A DNA stretch of 64,000 bases from Pegea sp. RAD2-039 (GCA_034620365.1 JAQGEQ010000019.1:1-64000), one strand, 5' to 3'; counted from the stretch's first letter, positions 37,428 to 51,400 are shown. A program made the numbers and translations. The notes: generated by a model not told the origin, from the sequence alone.

Positions 37428-39275
37428 CAAGTTGATGGAAGATGTGATGAGGATCACTGGAAGATTGATCCTGAAATTAAAGTGGAGTTTATCTCTAGTG
37501 AGAAAACACAAGGACTCGATCTCGGAAGCTGCTCAGTTGAGCTGAGTGAAGATTTCCATCGAAAAGTAAAACTCTCGATTCGCGTTTTCGCACTTCGACT
37601 TTTTCCTTGTTTTTAGATTATTCCGAAATTTGAAAAAAAAATTGAAAATCGTTGGCAAAATCGGAAGATGAAGAACCCGAGGTAGGAGGTCTTTTACATC
37701 TTCAATAAATCGATCCATCAAATCCCTCCTTAAACTTTCAAACCACTTTTATATCTCTCACCAAAATGATCTTTAGCTCGACGTAATGACGTCATCAGTG
37801 TCATAGTCGAATCTTGATTAGTGATTTTATGTTAACTGATGAAAATATTTCCTTTAATTACAGACTTTTTAATGGGCAGAAATTTCGTTTACATCAGCTG
37901 ATAATGGAATCACAAAAGCTGAAATTTCAACTGGGCCTTACTTGCTACAGGTGATTAATTGAAAGTTGTCAATTTCCTTCATTAATATTTTCACAGAGAT
38001 TATCAAGAAACTAATATGTCCCAAGACATCAGATGGCTTCAAGAAGAAGGTCTCGCGAAATTTCAAAATCCACAAGTAAGTTTAATATGATTAAAAAAAA
38101 AAGTTTAAAAATCAACTTTTAAGACCTCAACTTAGAGAATGAATTAAAAAAAGAAATTAATAAAAATCAAATTTTATTTTTATCATAATTTTAAACTAAT
38201 TGAAACTTTACAAATACTAAGAAAGTTTTCGGATAAAAATCAACAAAATCTTCAAAATATCTTTTTATAAATCGAATCTTGCTGCAGGTTTTCCTGTCGG
38301 AAGCTCTCGGAGTAGCGGGAATTGTTGTGACGTCAGATAAAAAAGTGATTTTTATGAAACGAAGTATGTGGGTTGGAGAGTCTGCTGGCAAGATTGATGT
38401 TCCCGGAGGACATCCAGAACCTGCTGTGAGTCTCTAACATTTAAAAGATTTTGTAAATACATGATCTGATCTTTTCAATTATTTACCAAATGTTTAAGAA
38501 ATTTACAATAAAAATAAAACTTATTCAGGAAGCAGTTGGATTGAAAGATGTGAGATCTTTTGTAAAATTGAAAGATCTCAATCACAAATCTGTTCTTCAA
38601 GAGATATTCGAGTCTCAATTAAAAGAAGTTCGCGATGAAGTGAGTCTTCAGATGAAAATTTGTTGGATGCTGATTAGATTTTCAGATCAATATCTCGATG
38701 GATACATTAAGTGATATGAAGTTGATAGGAGTTGTTCGAAATCAATCGACTGGAGGTCGAGCTGTTTGTTACTTCACAATCAAGTGCTCTTTGAGTGAAG
38801 AGGAGGTTTTGAGATCTTATAACAGAGGAGGAGTCGAAACAGATGAATCAACTCAATTGCTCTTTCTACCTCAAGAGGTAGGTTTAATTGATATCCATCA
38901 AAACATTAAGACGTCAAAGTGGAAAGGACCCAAACCCTTAAATTAACTTTCGAATTCTTTTTGTTCCTGGAGTTTTTCCATCTATCTCCAGACCTTTTTG
39001 TTAGTGTCAACCTGCTACCCAAGAAGGGGATAGTGATTAGTGATGTTTTTTTTCAGGAAAATGAAATTTAAATCGACTTGTAATTGCGATCGATAAATTT
39101 CATTTAGATTGAAACTTCGTATTAATGATTTGATCCACAGGAGGTATGCACAATTGAAGTAGACTCTCCTGATTTGTGGAAAAGATTGTGTCCTAATGGA
39201 AGAGCGGCTGTGACTCTCTTCTCTATTCTTCAACAAATCAAAAACAATAAAACGCCATTTCAGAAGTTATACTGA
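37368..39275 (+). CDS. NUDT22: NUDT22-like Nudix hydrolase (UDP-glucose/galactose diphosphatase family)
   Basis: From the ATG at 37368 the exons 37368-37565, 37617-37681, 37864-37950, 37997-38075, 38288-38425, 38529-38639, 38686-38877 and 39141-39275 give 334 residues (human NUDT22: 303). Human NUDT22 hydrolyses UDP-glucose and UDP-galactose. Matching parts are FNGQKFRLHQ, FQLGLTCYRDYQETN, RWLQEEGLAKF, EALGVAGIVV, KIDVPGGHPEPA, LKEVRDE, LIGVVRNQSTGGRA and KCSLSEEEVLRSY. As in the human protein, the Nudix box is degenerate. The 38640-38685 intron is 46 nt. The last intron holds a dispersed repeat, and a poly(A) signal lies at 39313-39318. Upstream, the reading frame stays open into taspase-1 exons. 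Confidence 0.88.
38919..39045 (+). repeat. Dispersed intronic repeat, copy C (last NUDT22 intron)
   Basis: Shares GGAAAGGACCCAAACCC, TTTTTGTTCCTGGAGTTTTT, TTGTTAGTGTC and GATAGTGATTAG with copy B at about 36517-36665. Sense orientation. Confidence 0.7.
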
Positions 39276-41839
39276 AATATCAATTTTCAACATTTCGTTG
39301 TTTTATCACTAAAATAAACAAAACTTTTAATACATAAAAACTTTTAATAAAATTTTGATCAACTTTTAATATTTGTTTATTTAAGAACAAGTTGTGTTTA
39401 TATCAATTTTAATCTAAAAAAAGACGTTTTTCTATAAATGTGGAGATTTTTTGCCGATTATTTGTTTATTACTAAACTCAAAACTTCTGTTCTTAATTCT
39501 ATTTACAATTTTACATTATCTACAGTTCTAGACTTTTCAGTTTTCTATTCATCTCTTTCTTAGCTAAATAATTTTATCTAATCAGCTATAGTTAATTTTG
39601 CTAAATTAGGCTAAAGTTTCGACTTCATAAAATAGGGATAGAATCTTAAATAAAAGTATTTTGTAACATTTCTTAGTCAACACACGATATCTTGGTATTA
39701 TAGTTTGCCAAATGCTATAAAAGTATTTTTTATGATAATAGTAGCTTTTCTTAATAAGAAATGTTTTACTTTTTCTAATTTTTTACAAAAAAATAGATTA
39801 GCTTCTAAAAACATCTTGATTCTTTAATTGATAAAATTAAATGATAAAATTCTTGGTTCTTTAATTGATAAAACGAAAAGATAAAAACTATAAAATATTT
39901 TCCATCAAGACTTGAAATTTCATGTTTCATAACCACTCAGATTTTAACTAAAGATTTTTGTTGCAAAAAAATACAGAACACTCTATGGAACGATTAATTC
40001 ACAGGTAGTTACATCAGGCTTTGACACTTTTTAAGTCCAAAGTAGCTGGCTAAGAAAGTAGAGTTTTATATAGAGTTTTTTATAGATTATTTATTTTAAA
40101 AGAAACTATTTTGTTGCTTATAAACTTTGGAACAAGCACAAAAAAATTAATTATGAAAATTAGACAGCATAAATTTTTGTTTATTGATAAGCTGTATTTT
40201 ACATTCATATCTAGTTTCTATTTCTGACTTAGCTTCTATTTCTATTAATTTTTCTGATTAAATGCAAAAGTTTAGAAATGTAACCAACTTAATCAATTGT
40301 AATCAAGAAGTGTACTTTGTGCTGATAATAACCAGTGAATTAAAAACAAATATTTGTAATCTGATAGTGATGCAAATTTAAGTCGGATTTTATTTATTAA
40401 AAAGGCTTTATCTACTTTAAGATTTTAGAAAGTTATTTTCCCCAATATTTTCTGCAATATATTTAATACAGTTTAGAATTCTAAAACATATTTTCATTTT
40501 ATTAACTCTTATTTTTCATTAAAAAAATTGAATTCAAAACTATTTTTTCTTTGAACTCTTTGTGAAAAACAAGTTTAAAGATAATATTCAAGTAATATAA
40601 TTTATTTATTTCTAAAAATACTGCAAAAGATATATTGAAAAATAAAATATAATTTAAAGGGTATTTGAGAAAGGCTTCAAATAACCAATTCAAAAAAATT
40701 ATGAAAAGTTATAGAAGCATTTTAGTGAACAAATTTAATTCAACCCAATTTAGATTTGATATTTTCGAAATTGTTTTTGGGTAAATGCCATTAAAACATG
40801 TTTTAGCGCCAACTAAAAACTTATTTCTGCAAAACTTAATTGAGAAAATTGTTCGAATTTAAACTAAACTTTAATGAATATTACAATTTATTTACAAGAT
40901 CAAAAAATAACAAATTTATGAATGAAAATGCTATCAATTGTACATTTTTATATTTATGCATTTGGTATTTTCAGTAATAATTTTTTCTTTAAATCATCTG
41001 TTACAGAAGTTACAGAAACTTTCGACATTTAAAGAGAAACTTATTTGCTCTACAAACATTTAACTTAGATTAACTTAAACAATCACAATTGTACACTTTT
41101 AGTGATTAGTTGATAATGCAGTGAGTAAATTTGCAGATGATTAAAATTTGAATATCCGATAAACTTTTTTTATTTTAATTCAGTTTAGTAGCTATTTATG
41201 GTTCAATGCATTTAACTTAAAGAGGATTTAAATTTGATTTATTTTTCTAATCTCTCGATTATCTAATTCAATTAAGAAATGATTTAAAAGTTTTTAGATA
41301 TCTGATATTTAATTTGAATAACAAAGTTGTTGTTTTTTATATGAGTTGTGAATTAAAACAACAAACTGAACGTAATGAACAAAGTTTTTAACAATAAACA
41401 ACACGACCATTAAGTTGACATCTCTTTGCTCCGGAAATTATATTTTTGAGATCATTTATTAAATCAACAAATTTATAAAATGACGAATTTGTTGCTTTTG
41501 TGACAAAATTTTTTATTCTATTGCAATTTTTGTCAGATGATGGCTTGAAAAAGAAAATCTTTTGCTTTGAATATAAACCAGTCACGAAATGACTAGTGAG
41601 ATATCTGTCTGTATATAAGTCCAATATTATGGTAATAGACAGTTTAGTGCAACTTGAATAGAACGTCTTTTCTTTTTTTATAAGAGTTACTTTTTGTAAA
41701 ATTGTTACCGCTTGTCACTGTTTTCATCGAATATTTGTTCCAGTAATAAAATCTCAATTTTATAAATTGTTTTTATCAATTTAAAAAGTTCTTTTATAGT
41801 TTTACAGACAGTATTGTAATTAGCTGTTAATTTGTTGCT
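39276..41839. other. Intergenic, very AT-rich, no gene seen
   Basis: About 2.6 kb between NUDT22 and the carboxypeptidase. Small frames on both strands (for example near 40500-40690 and 41390-41620, minus) have no recognisable homology and look like chance. Confidence 0.55.
39313..39318 (+). promoter_or_regulatory. Poly(A) signal AATAAA of NUDT22
   Basis: AATAAA 37 nt after the NUDT22 stop. No AATAAA was seen between taspase-1 and NUDT22. Confidence 0.5.
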
Positions 41840-44735
41840 ATGAAGCTTTTCTTTCATTTTCTATGCCTTGTTTTCATTTTTCCAATTTCTGTAGCTTCAA
41901 CTCCAACTTTTAAAAAGGACAAAATTTCCAATCTGCCTACCTTAAAAAAGATGCCAAAATTCCCGATGTATTCTGGATATTTAAATGCCGGAAATGGAAG
42001 CGAACTATTCTATTGGTGAAGCTGCTTTTAGTATTTATTTAAACTTTGGTTCACTGTTAAAAAAGATTTCCTCATTTCTCTATCTATTGTCTGGGAAAGT
42101 TTGAAAAACAATTTACTTTTTGAAGCTAAAAAATGTTTTTTTTTCAGGTTCAACGAATGCGAGAACTCCTCATCAGACATTCTTATAGTTTGGCTAAACG
42201 GGGGCCCGGGTTGTAGCTCCTTGTTTGGTCTTTTTGTCGAGAATGGACCCTTTACAGTAACTTCAAACTAAACTTCTTCGGAAATTAAATTTTAATTTCT
42301 TTAGTTTGATAAAGACCGAAAGAAATTGATCAAAAATCGATTTTCGTGGAACAGATTGGGACACACTCTTTATATCGACACTCCAATTGGAGTCGGATTT
42401 TCGAAACCACATCGAGATATTAACACATATTCGATGAGCGACGAGATGGTTAGTCATGATCGGAATTTATGAAAAAGTTCAATTTTTAACTTCTTAGACT
42501 TCTGAGTTAAACTTCCATATGTTGGGAGACTTTATGCTCCGATTCCCAAAGTATAAAAACTCCAAGATCTTTTTTGCCGGTGAGAGTTATGCTGGGATTT
42601 ATATTCCAACGTTAGCAAGAAAAATATTTGAGGAAAAAAGCGACCTGGCGGCTAATATCAAAGTTTGAAATTTTAAACAAATTCAAATTAAGACTTAAAT
42701 AATTAATCATTTGCACATTGAAAGCAAATTAAATTTTAAGAAAATATGAAATTTGTGAAACTGTTTAAACTATTTTTAATTATTAAAATGTTTAAAAAGT
42801 TTTTTCGTTCGAATTAATTATTTTTCTGAAAACTGTTATTTTTTCAGGGATTAATGTTGGGAAATCCCCTTTTAAATCACGTTATTAATAGAAAGTCTCA
42901 AATTGTTTATGCCTATAATCATGGCTTTATAAGTCGTGAATTATATGATAGTTTAATGAGTAATTACTGCTATTCGAAGAATATTGAACTGAAAATGAGA
43001 GGAAAATGCGCTAAATCAGTAAATATTAATCAATTTGAAGAAAATAAAACTGTCAAAAGTTAATTATTGCATTTACAGGTGATGAAGTTTCGGCAACTAA
43101 TTACTAATAACGCGTTTAATGTCTACAATTATGTCAAGAAATCGGGATGCACTACTAATCGTCAAGAAAATGTTTGTATAAACTCATCTTTCAAAATATG
43201 TCTGCTGCAAAAAAATTATTATTTCAAAATTTATTTCTCAAAAAATTTCTGTTAACAAGTTTATTTTTGGGATGAATTAATAAAAAAAAAACTTTTTTTA
43301 AGGACTTCATTTACAATTATGATTTCCAAGAGACAGATGAACAGTTGTTGTTGGAGCATTTAAATAAATCTGTGAGTTATTCCACATCAAGTCTTCTTCA
43401 AATTTCAATTTTTTGTCATTTTTAGCTACCAAATATCAATCTGACTGAAGAACTCGATTTGTCAAACTACAGTTTGTCGGATGTTCAAATCACGAAGATG
43501 AACCCTAAGCTGAAATCACTACTAGATCGAATCCTTAAAGAAACCATGGTAAAATATAAAAATTCATTTTTAGAATTCTCCAATGGATTAAAAAATAATA
43601 TTTTATAAAATAGAATTGTTTATCAAGTGGCTAATATTGATTAGATGAGATAGAAAATGGAGAAAATAAGTTATTTTCTTATCGGTATAACTTTTTTGGT
43701 GTTTTTTTTTCACAAAGAGTTTTAAAGAGCTTGAAAGTATCATATTTAAGGCTGTAAATCGTTCTGTAAAAAATATTGCAAATAATCTTCAAGTAGTTTA
43801 TGAGTAATAGATAAAAGCTGTTTGATGTTTATAATAAAGAAAAGGGAGTTGAAGCGAGCTGTTGAGTGATTAGGATTTACTTGTAACAACAGACTCTTCA
43901 CTAAATTATATAGCAGTAAACATAAAGGACATCCATATTGACATAAACATCTTTTGAGAAGTTTTAATCCACTCTTATCAGCAGAGCGACGATTGTGCAA
44001 TTGATCAAAGTTTTAGTGGATATCTAAATTCTGCAAATGTCCAGGAAGCGATCCACGCTAAACGTTTGGAATATCATTTATGCAGGTTTCACGCTTGAGT
44101 GAATTCTACTTAACAATCGATAAAATTAAAATAAACTATTTTTTGTTTTTTTAGTATGGATGTTTCTGAATATTACCAACGAAATATTGAAGATGTAACT
44201 GAACATATCAAATACCTCGAGTCTAAAGTTGGTTTTCTTTAAAATCTGTGACGAATTAGAATAATTTGCTGCAATTTTTAGAATATCAAAACTCTTCTGT
44301 ATTATGGAGATCAAGATATGATGTGTCCTTTTGTTGCTGGCGAGGAGTTTGTGATGAATTTATCCTGGCAGGTTTCAAAACTTTTACTTATGCTCACTGC
44401 CTAATTAATATTTAAATAATTACTAGCGGAGCCGCGTGCGTAGTCCTTGGTATGTCAGAAACCGAAGTGAAATCGGAGGTTTTTTAGAAAAGTTTGGAAA
44501 CATAACATTTGCAACTATTAAGGTAAACCACAAAAGTAATTTAATTAAAATAAATTAAAGAAATTCTTTTAAAATTACTTAATTGTAAAAAAATTATTAA
44601 CTGAAATTTAGGGCAATATTATGCAAATGAATGACAAACTTTCAAATTGTTAAACAGGGTGCGGGACACATGGCCCCTCAAGATCGCCCCTTCGAGACAT
44701 TTAACTTAATTCGAAGATTCTTGCGAAATTATTGA
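41840..44735 (+). CDS. Serine carboxypeptidase, cathepsin A-like (peptidase S10)
   Basis: Thirteen exons (41840-42015, 42148-42256, 42305-42448, 42498-42662, 42848-43018, 43079-43171, 43303-43371, 43426-43548, 43982-44085, 44155-44227, 44282-44371, 44427-44522, 44658-44735) give 496 residues (human CTSA: 480). A hydrophobic signal peptide ([15 protein letters not shown]) directs it to the secretory or lysosomal route, where S10 enzymes remove C-terminal residues. It shows [45 protein letters not shown] (Ser near 173), [11 protein letters not shown] (Asp near 421) and [11 protein letters not shown] (His near 475), so the catalytic triad is complete. The donor at 43019 was chosen because it gives phase 0 and a 60-nt intron; read-through meets a stop. 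A long intron (43549-43981) holds nothing recognisable. Confidence 0.92.
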
Positions 44736-46594
44736 AAGAAAGAATTTTTCTTCATTTTATAGTTGACATAATTCAGTTTTATTTTTTAAAAAGTAAAATT
44801 TTTTTTGTAATAAAAATATTCCGCTAGGTGATGCTATCAGCAACTATTTATTTAGATAACTGATATATACTTGTAAAATAAAATTTATAAATTCCTTCTG
44901 TTTCAATATGAATATAAACTTTTTTTTATAAAAGCTTCACATAATTATTCTTTTTTAAAGAAATACTTAAAAGATAAACGCAAAGTTAAGTTCTATAAAA
45001 ACCTCTCTGATTGCCAAACGGAAGTAATTTGAATTTGATCATTTTCAATCAAAGATTTTCAAACATTTTGTTATTTACAAATACTTTCTCAAAATGAATT
45101 TTTATCTCAATTATTTTTATTAAAATAAACAGAAGTTTTGTAAATAAATGTTAAACTCGATATAAATTTTGGAGATAACTTTCTTGGATTGACTAAACAT
45201 TAAAAACGTTTTTTTGATCTTTTGGAAAAGAGCATCAATTTAAGTTTGATTTTAACCTTGTAAAAAATAAACTTAAGAAAAATAGTTTGTTTTGGATTAA
45301 ACATAATCAAAGAATGAATAAAAAGAAAAAGAAAAGAATAAATTCTTTGTTATTTTTGACAAAGCATTAAAATTATAATAAGAAAAAGTAAAATCAGTTA
45401 AATTTGAGAATTTTTTTTTGGCTAAGTTAAGTTTAAAAAATATTTAAGTTTTACGGATTTAGTATTTACATTTAAATCAAATTAGCTTTTTAGGAAATAC
45501 ATTTACAAACCAATAACACTAATTTTTCTGCTCTATTGATTTTTTATTAAAGAAAAATTTACATGCTTATGAGGATTATCATCGATTTTATACTTCTATG
45601 GAACATCAGATTACACAAATATTGCTGCCTTGATTTTAGATGAAGAACTTTTTTAAACTTATAATTTTATTAAAAACTTGTTCTTAAAAATCCATATAAA
45701 TTTGACAGTTTTTTATTCCAATAAGTTATGTACATATCAACACCTTCAAATATTTCTGTTTTAAGTTTTAATAATTGATGAGCTTGCCATCCAATACTCC
45801 AAGTTCGAATTCTTACAAAAGTTTTACTTTAAAAGAAGGAAGAAAACTTTAACGAGTTTAAACTTTATAATTTATTAAATAACATTAAATAAAGTAACTA
45901 AAATGCCTTTTTGATGTAGAATAAAGGTTTTTGTTTTCTATCTACAGATTATTAAGAAACTTTATCATAATACTTTTTAATTAGTTGAATAAATAAATAA
46001 AATATTTAACTTTATGGTTTTAGATGCAATTGTATCAAAATTCCTACATTTTATCAGATAGAAAGCTTTCCAATTTAGCATTTAATTCTGTCTTGCTCAA
46101 TACATTATGATTAATACAAAAGATTTTATCGATTGACAAAAAAAAACCTTTCTAAAAAAATCTCTCTTACATAGTCTATTGAAGTAAAACAACTACAGAT
46201 ATTTCTAAGATATTTACTCAAATTTGATTTCTATTGAAAATATTTTAGTAAAAAACAGAAGTTCCACAATTCCTTATTTTATTTATATTTAAGCTAAACC
46301 TTTTGTCAGGCAATATTTGAAAGATCTAAATAAACTTATGACCACAAATAACAACAACGACGTAGAAATTAGTTTGTACAACGAGTTAGTTTACTGCTGA
46401 AAGATAAACGGATAAAACGGCAAGTAACTATGTCTAGAGTTGTGTAAAGCAAGAATAAGTCAGCAACAATTGAATGAAAGGTAATTGTCAGATGATAAGT
46501 TGTGTATATAAAAGTGTTTAAATGAATAGATAGAGTAGAAAAAGTGAAGAAATTTACAGATCAGACTTTTACAACATATTTTACAGATTCCAGT
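44736..46594. other. Convergent intergenic region, no gene seen
   Basis: AT-rich sequence shared by the 3' ends of the carboxypeptidase (+) and the tetraspanin (-). Nothing coding was recognised. Confidence 0.55.
44809..44814 (+). promoter_or_regulatory. Poly(A) signal AATAAA of the carboxypeptidase gene
   Basis: AATAAA about 75 nt after the stop codon, sense strand. Confidence 0.5.
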
Positions 46595-48442
46595 TTAAAC
46601 AACTTCATAGTTTCGTTTGATGGATCGCATTAGAAGACAGGCAAACGCGATCCCAGTAATCTGAAGAAAACGATTTTATAATGAGAAGTTATAACTACAA
46701 GCTTACTTGGATAAATATAACAGCAAGTCCAACACCTCCAACCACTAAGATCTCTTTCTCCAAGGACTTTTCAATCCTTTGAACGCACCCCTGAAGATAA
46801 ACAAAGTTGAAATCATTCTCAAATTCTGATGGATTTAATCAACTCACTTCTTCAAACAGATCTGTTCCGTTTTTCAGTCCACAATGTTTCTTCTGTTCAA
46901 CACAGCATGAGTCAGGTACAGGAAGAGAACCTAGGGGCATCGAAACATGATTTTTGATAATTAAAAGCTAATTGAAGTTTAAAATGTTGAAGAACTTTTA
47001 GTGTTTGGATGAAATTGAAAGTAAAAAATTCAAATTTCAATCAACTTTTTAGGAAGTTGGTGATTTGGCGAAAGAAACTATTTGAAGAAATTCTGAGGAC
47101 TTCAACTAAATCGAACCAAGTTTCAACAAAAGTTGAAATTAGAATGATAAAAAGATAAATTTGTTATTTAGTAAAACTTCAAAGTATTTACAAATAAATC
47201 AACAGAAACAACATACTTGGGTTTGTGATTTTTTCATCAGCAATTTCTTGTTGAGCTTGAGCATTGAAAGTCACACTTGTGTTGTAGTCTTTAGGTGAGT
47301 TTGCTCCGCAGCATTTAAACTGGTAATTGAAAAAAAGATTAGTTCTGATGTTTGTCTTAAGTTCTTCAGTTGAAAGCTCTTTGATATTTGTAACTAGAAA
47401 AAGGATTTAAGCACTTTGTATTGATTTCGAGCACTTGTAAAGTTGGACTAGGAACAAAAACGACAAAAACAAAATATGTGAAGATAAAATCAGATTTTTT
47501 GACACGATTTTTGCATAATTGAATTTTCATTAAAACTTGTAAACTCAGTTGAGAGATTACAAAACATGAACCTTGCTTTGAATGAAATCAAACGCATCTT
47601 CTCTTCCAATCGAATAATCGCGTACAGTTCCATCAAACGAATCATTTATATAACTTTCCACCTACAACAAACCCATTAGTTAGAATTGAATATAATTTAT
47701 TGAAAGTTTATTTGGAACTCACGTTGTTTCGAAGGATGTAAGCGGAAAGAGTAGCTGCTAGCTCCAAGATAAAAATGAAAGTGAGAAAAACAGCAAACTA
47801 AAAACAAATCAGTATTTGAGGATAATGAAGAGAAAAAAGAATGAATCACTTCCGGTAAATAACAAAGGAATTCAGTTTTCAAAACAAAGTTGTGATGAAA
47901 TATAATGTTGAACACTTTGAAGGGATATTAATAACATATAAATCATAATTAATATAAAATTGAAGAAATTTGTCGCAAACTTACACTTGTTATCATACAA
48001 TAGCTTTCTTTATAAGCACCACAAGCTCCAAAGAAAGCTTAAAACAAAACATTTCAATTGATAACAAAAAGTTAAAATTTTTGATATTACACAGTTTTTG
48101 AGGATTTGTTGAAGACACAAACCTATAAGAAGCATGGCTACACCAATGACAATCATTAATATCGGGGCAACAGCGATCGCGTTTGAGCTGATCTTTACAA
48201 CTTCCCTAAACATAATCTCAACCATAGCACCAATGCCGATAAGAACAAAGCCAAAAATCTGAAGATTTAAAACTTTTTTAATATTTCTAAAAACTGACAA
48301 ATATTTGTGATTACTTATGATTATTATTTATGTAAATTTGTTTAAAAAATATTTGTAACTTAAAATAAGTTTGAAAACTTACCACAAAAATAAAATTAAA
48401 TGCAAAGAGCAAGTATTTCACCATCTTCATACCGGCGTTCAT
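46595..48442 (-). CDS. CD63: CD63-like tetraspanin
   Basis: Nine minus-strand exons (48442-48383, 48258-48123, 48037-47985, 47797-47723, 47661-47572, 47319-47217, 46930-46848, 46790-46707, 46660-46595) give 249 residues with four membrane segments. The N-terminus MNAGMKMVKYLLFAFNFIF, the second segment followed by FFGACGAYKESYCM, the large loop with FKCCGANSPKDY, PDSCC, KHCG and GCVQR (six cysteines) and the short tail RSIKRNYEVV all match CD63. Tetraspanins organise membrane microdomains; CD63 lives in late endosomes and lysosomes. The C-terminal YEVV fits the YxxPhi sorting signal, corresponding to YEVM of human CD63. It is the only gene on the minus strand in this window. Confidence 0.92.
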
Positions 48443-51400
48443 CCTGACAATTTATAGTCAAAGTAATAATAATAATTAATCTAAAAAAAGTAAACAATAA
48501 TAAAAAGTATTAAAAATTTATCACAAACTTGTAACACTTACCAATGATCAAATGAATTAAAATAATCAAATGAATAAAAATGATGAATTAAAGTTTGATG
48601 AATCAATAAATAATTAAAAAACATTTTTTGTTTAGTACAAAGTTGATTTATAGTATTGATATTTTTATAACCTTTAGTTTAACAATCATTACATAAAACA
48701 CTCATTGAAAATTTTGAATGAAAAAATTTAAATTATTAAGATTGAATTAATTTTCAAATGTTTACATTCTTAAATTAATATGAAAATATTTCATAAAAAT
48801 TTAAGTATGTTGCAGCTACTGTCATCTTCATATTAACAGTAAAGATTACACCATTACAGCTCATACAGGTAATCCTGGAGGGACTACTAGCAAATAAAAG
48901 GATGAAGACATGAAAGCCACCTTAACCATTCCTAATGCGGTGGTAGAAGATGACAACTAGAAGTCTACTTACTCACAAATCAAATCGAAAGAAAACAAAT
49001 TTTATTTAAAACAGTTGAAATTAGATTTAAAAAGAATATTCTTCTTTCCTAATAAATATGAACTAAATAATCATTGTAGTTTTCATATCATTCTTATTGT
49101 TAGTTATTTCAGCAGTATTTATAACACTATAGATCATTATTTAAAAAATTTATTAAAGTTAATCAGTAGTTGATAACATTATATAATAGTTAAAATGTAT
49201 ATCTAAAATATTGTATAAAATATTTGTATAATGAAATAATAAATATAAAGTGATATATAAATAAATAAAAACTATCTAATTAAATGTTGAAAATACACAA
49301 TAAGAATAAATACTAAAGATGCTAATGGTTAAACTTAATTAAGACTATGATAATTTTTTAAATTTATTAAATAAATTAATTTAATAGTAATTCAACTTTT
49401 AAAAGAACAATTTGAACAAAAATAATTTTGTTCCTGTATTCATACATTACGCAAATTTGTTATGTAGTTAATTGAAAAATACTATTTGTAAAACAAACAA
49501 AAAACTAAATTTAATAAAGTTTAATGATGTATTTCTATCAATAAAAATATATTGCTACAAAACTAAAAATAAAAAGTAATACAAACTAAAAAAGCTGCTT
49601 GCTTTTAAATCAACTAAATATTTACACGCTAACTAAAGATTCAACTTTTTGGTGTTTGCACAATATGCGCTTATATGGACTTAATTTACTATATTTTAAA
49701 TAAATCAAATTGAAAACTACGGCGATATTTGTTTCCAAGTTTTTTGGAATTTATCTATGTATCGTGAATTCTAGAAATGTAAAATTATGCATAAGCGCAT
49801 TTTTTTGATATTTCTCACAATATAAATAATACAATCATGTATCAGCTCATTTATGAAAAAGTTGAAATTCAAAATTGGTTTGTTTAAAGATCATAATTTT
49901 TTTATATCCTCAGAGGTTTGTCATTTAAAATTAAACCATTCAACAGCTTTAAAAACTCAGTGGAATAATAATAATTTTCTTAGTAAAGGATATATAGCAG
50001 ATAGTTTTTTTTTCATTTTCCAATTATTTTGTTTTTGTTCATTCTATAAAGAAAGAATTGTGTTAAAATATGATACTTATAACCTTTTCATTATTTTTCA
50101 GCTTTTATTGTTTTGATTTTGTCTACTATAAGAGGTGTATAATTTATTGCTAGCAGCCATGTGTTAAATAAAATAACTAAATAAGAATTGATATAAGGCT
50201 AGGTAATTTTAGGTATACATTTGATTACCAAACTGGTTTGAATAGATAGAAGTTTCAACAATTATTAAACTTGTTGGAAACTATTAATAGAAAGTAAAAA
50301 GAATTACTTAACAGATTTTAACAGATTCTAACACCAATTTTTGTTAATCATTTTTTAAATTGTAACTTATGGATCTCTAGTAAAAATAGTAAATAGCTAC
50401 AGTATTTATAGCTTCAATTACATTTATCTTTGATGAAAGCAGATAATAAGAATGATTAATCGTTTAGTACACCTGTTGTATAAATTTATCTAAAATTTAT
50501 CTAAACAAGTCCAACAAGTATTAAAAGTTATACGATCAAAAAAAAATGATATAAAATTTTGCTGTTGTATACTGTTGTTTTAAAATCATCTTTGATAAAC
50601 TTATTTATAATTAACATAAAGCACTTCTAAACAAAAACATTAAGTGGTCAATTAAAAGGATCTTACAAAATTTGCTCATGGTCGTTTTTTTTTTAACTTT
50701 TATAATAATTGAAAAATTGAATTCAGAATTTTTATATTAAGCAGAAGATCCTTTAGATGTTAGTATTGTGATCAATAACCAAGACAGCTGGAATTATCAA
50801 ATTATTTTTATTAAGCAAGGCACATTTTCCTCTAAGTTTTATAATACACGTCAAATGTATAGACTTGGAGAAACAATTTTTAATAAATATTTATTTTTCT
50901 AGAATTAAAAGCTTTGATTCATATTTCATTAATGATAGTTTTTTGATAACATAATATTGAGAAATAACATTTTTTCACTTTTGTACAAGTTCTGGCTTAT
51001 ACAAGCCCTGTGGGACTGTTGCCTTTATGAGTTTGTAAATTGATAGAAAAAGAGCACTTTAATAATAACTATTTTGTAAAGTAAAAAAATTATTTTGATG
51101 AAATTAACTTTTAACCTAGTTAGTATCATTAATAACAGTTTACGATAGAGAAAAATACGCTTTTTAATCTAATTTTATTATATGACAAAATATAAATATT
51201 TCTTCAACTTTACAACTTTATCATTGCAAAATTTTAGCTTTACAAATAATTTTTAGAACAATCTATTTCTAAACCTTAAAAATGTTGTTATACTGTAGGT
51301 TAAGCTTAAGAAATATGTAAAATTTAAAAAATATGGATGAAGCAAAAATAATGGCAGTTTTTATTACTATTAAGAATTATTCATGCATTGAATCAATAAA

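Noticed and set aside
49853..50116. 87-codon frame in the gene desert
   Set aside because: AT-biased random-looking composition, no splice or homology support.
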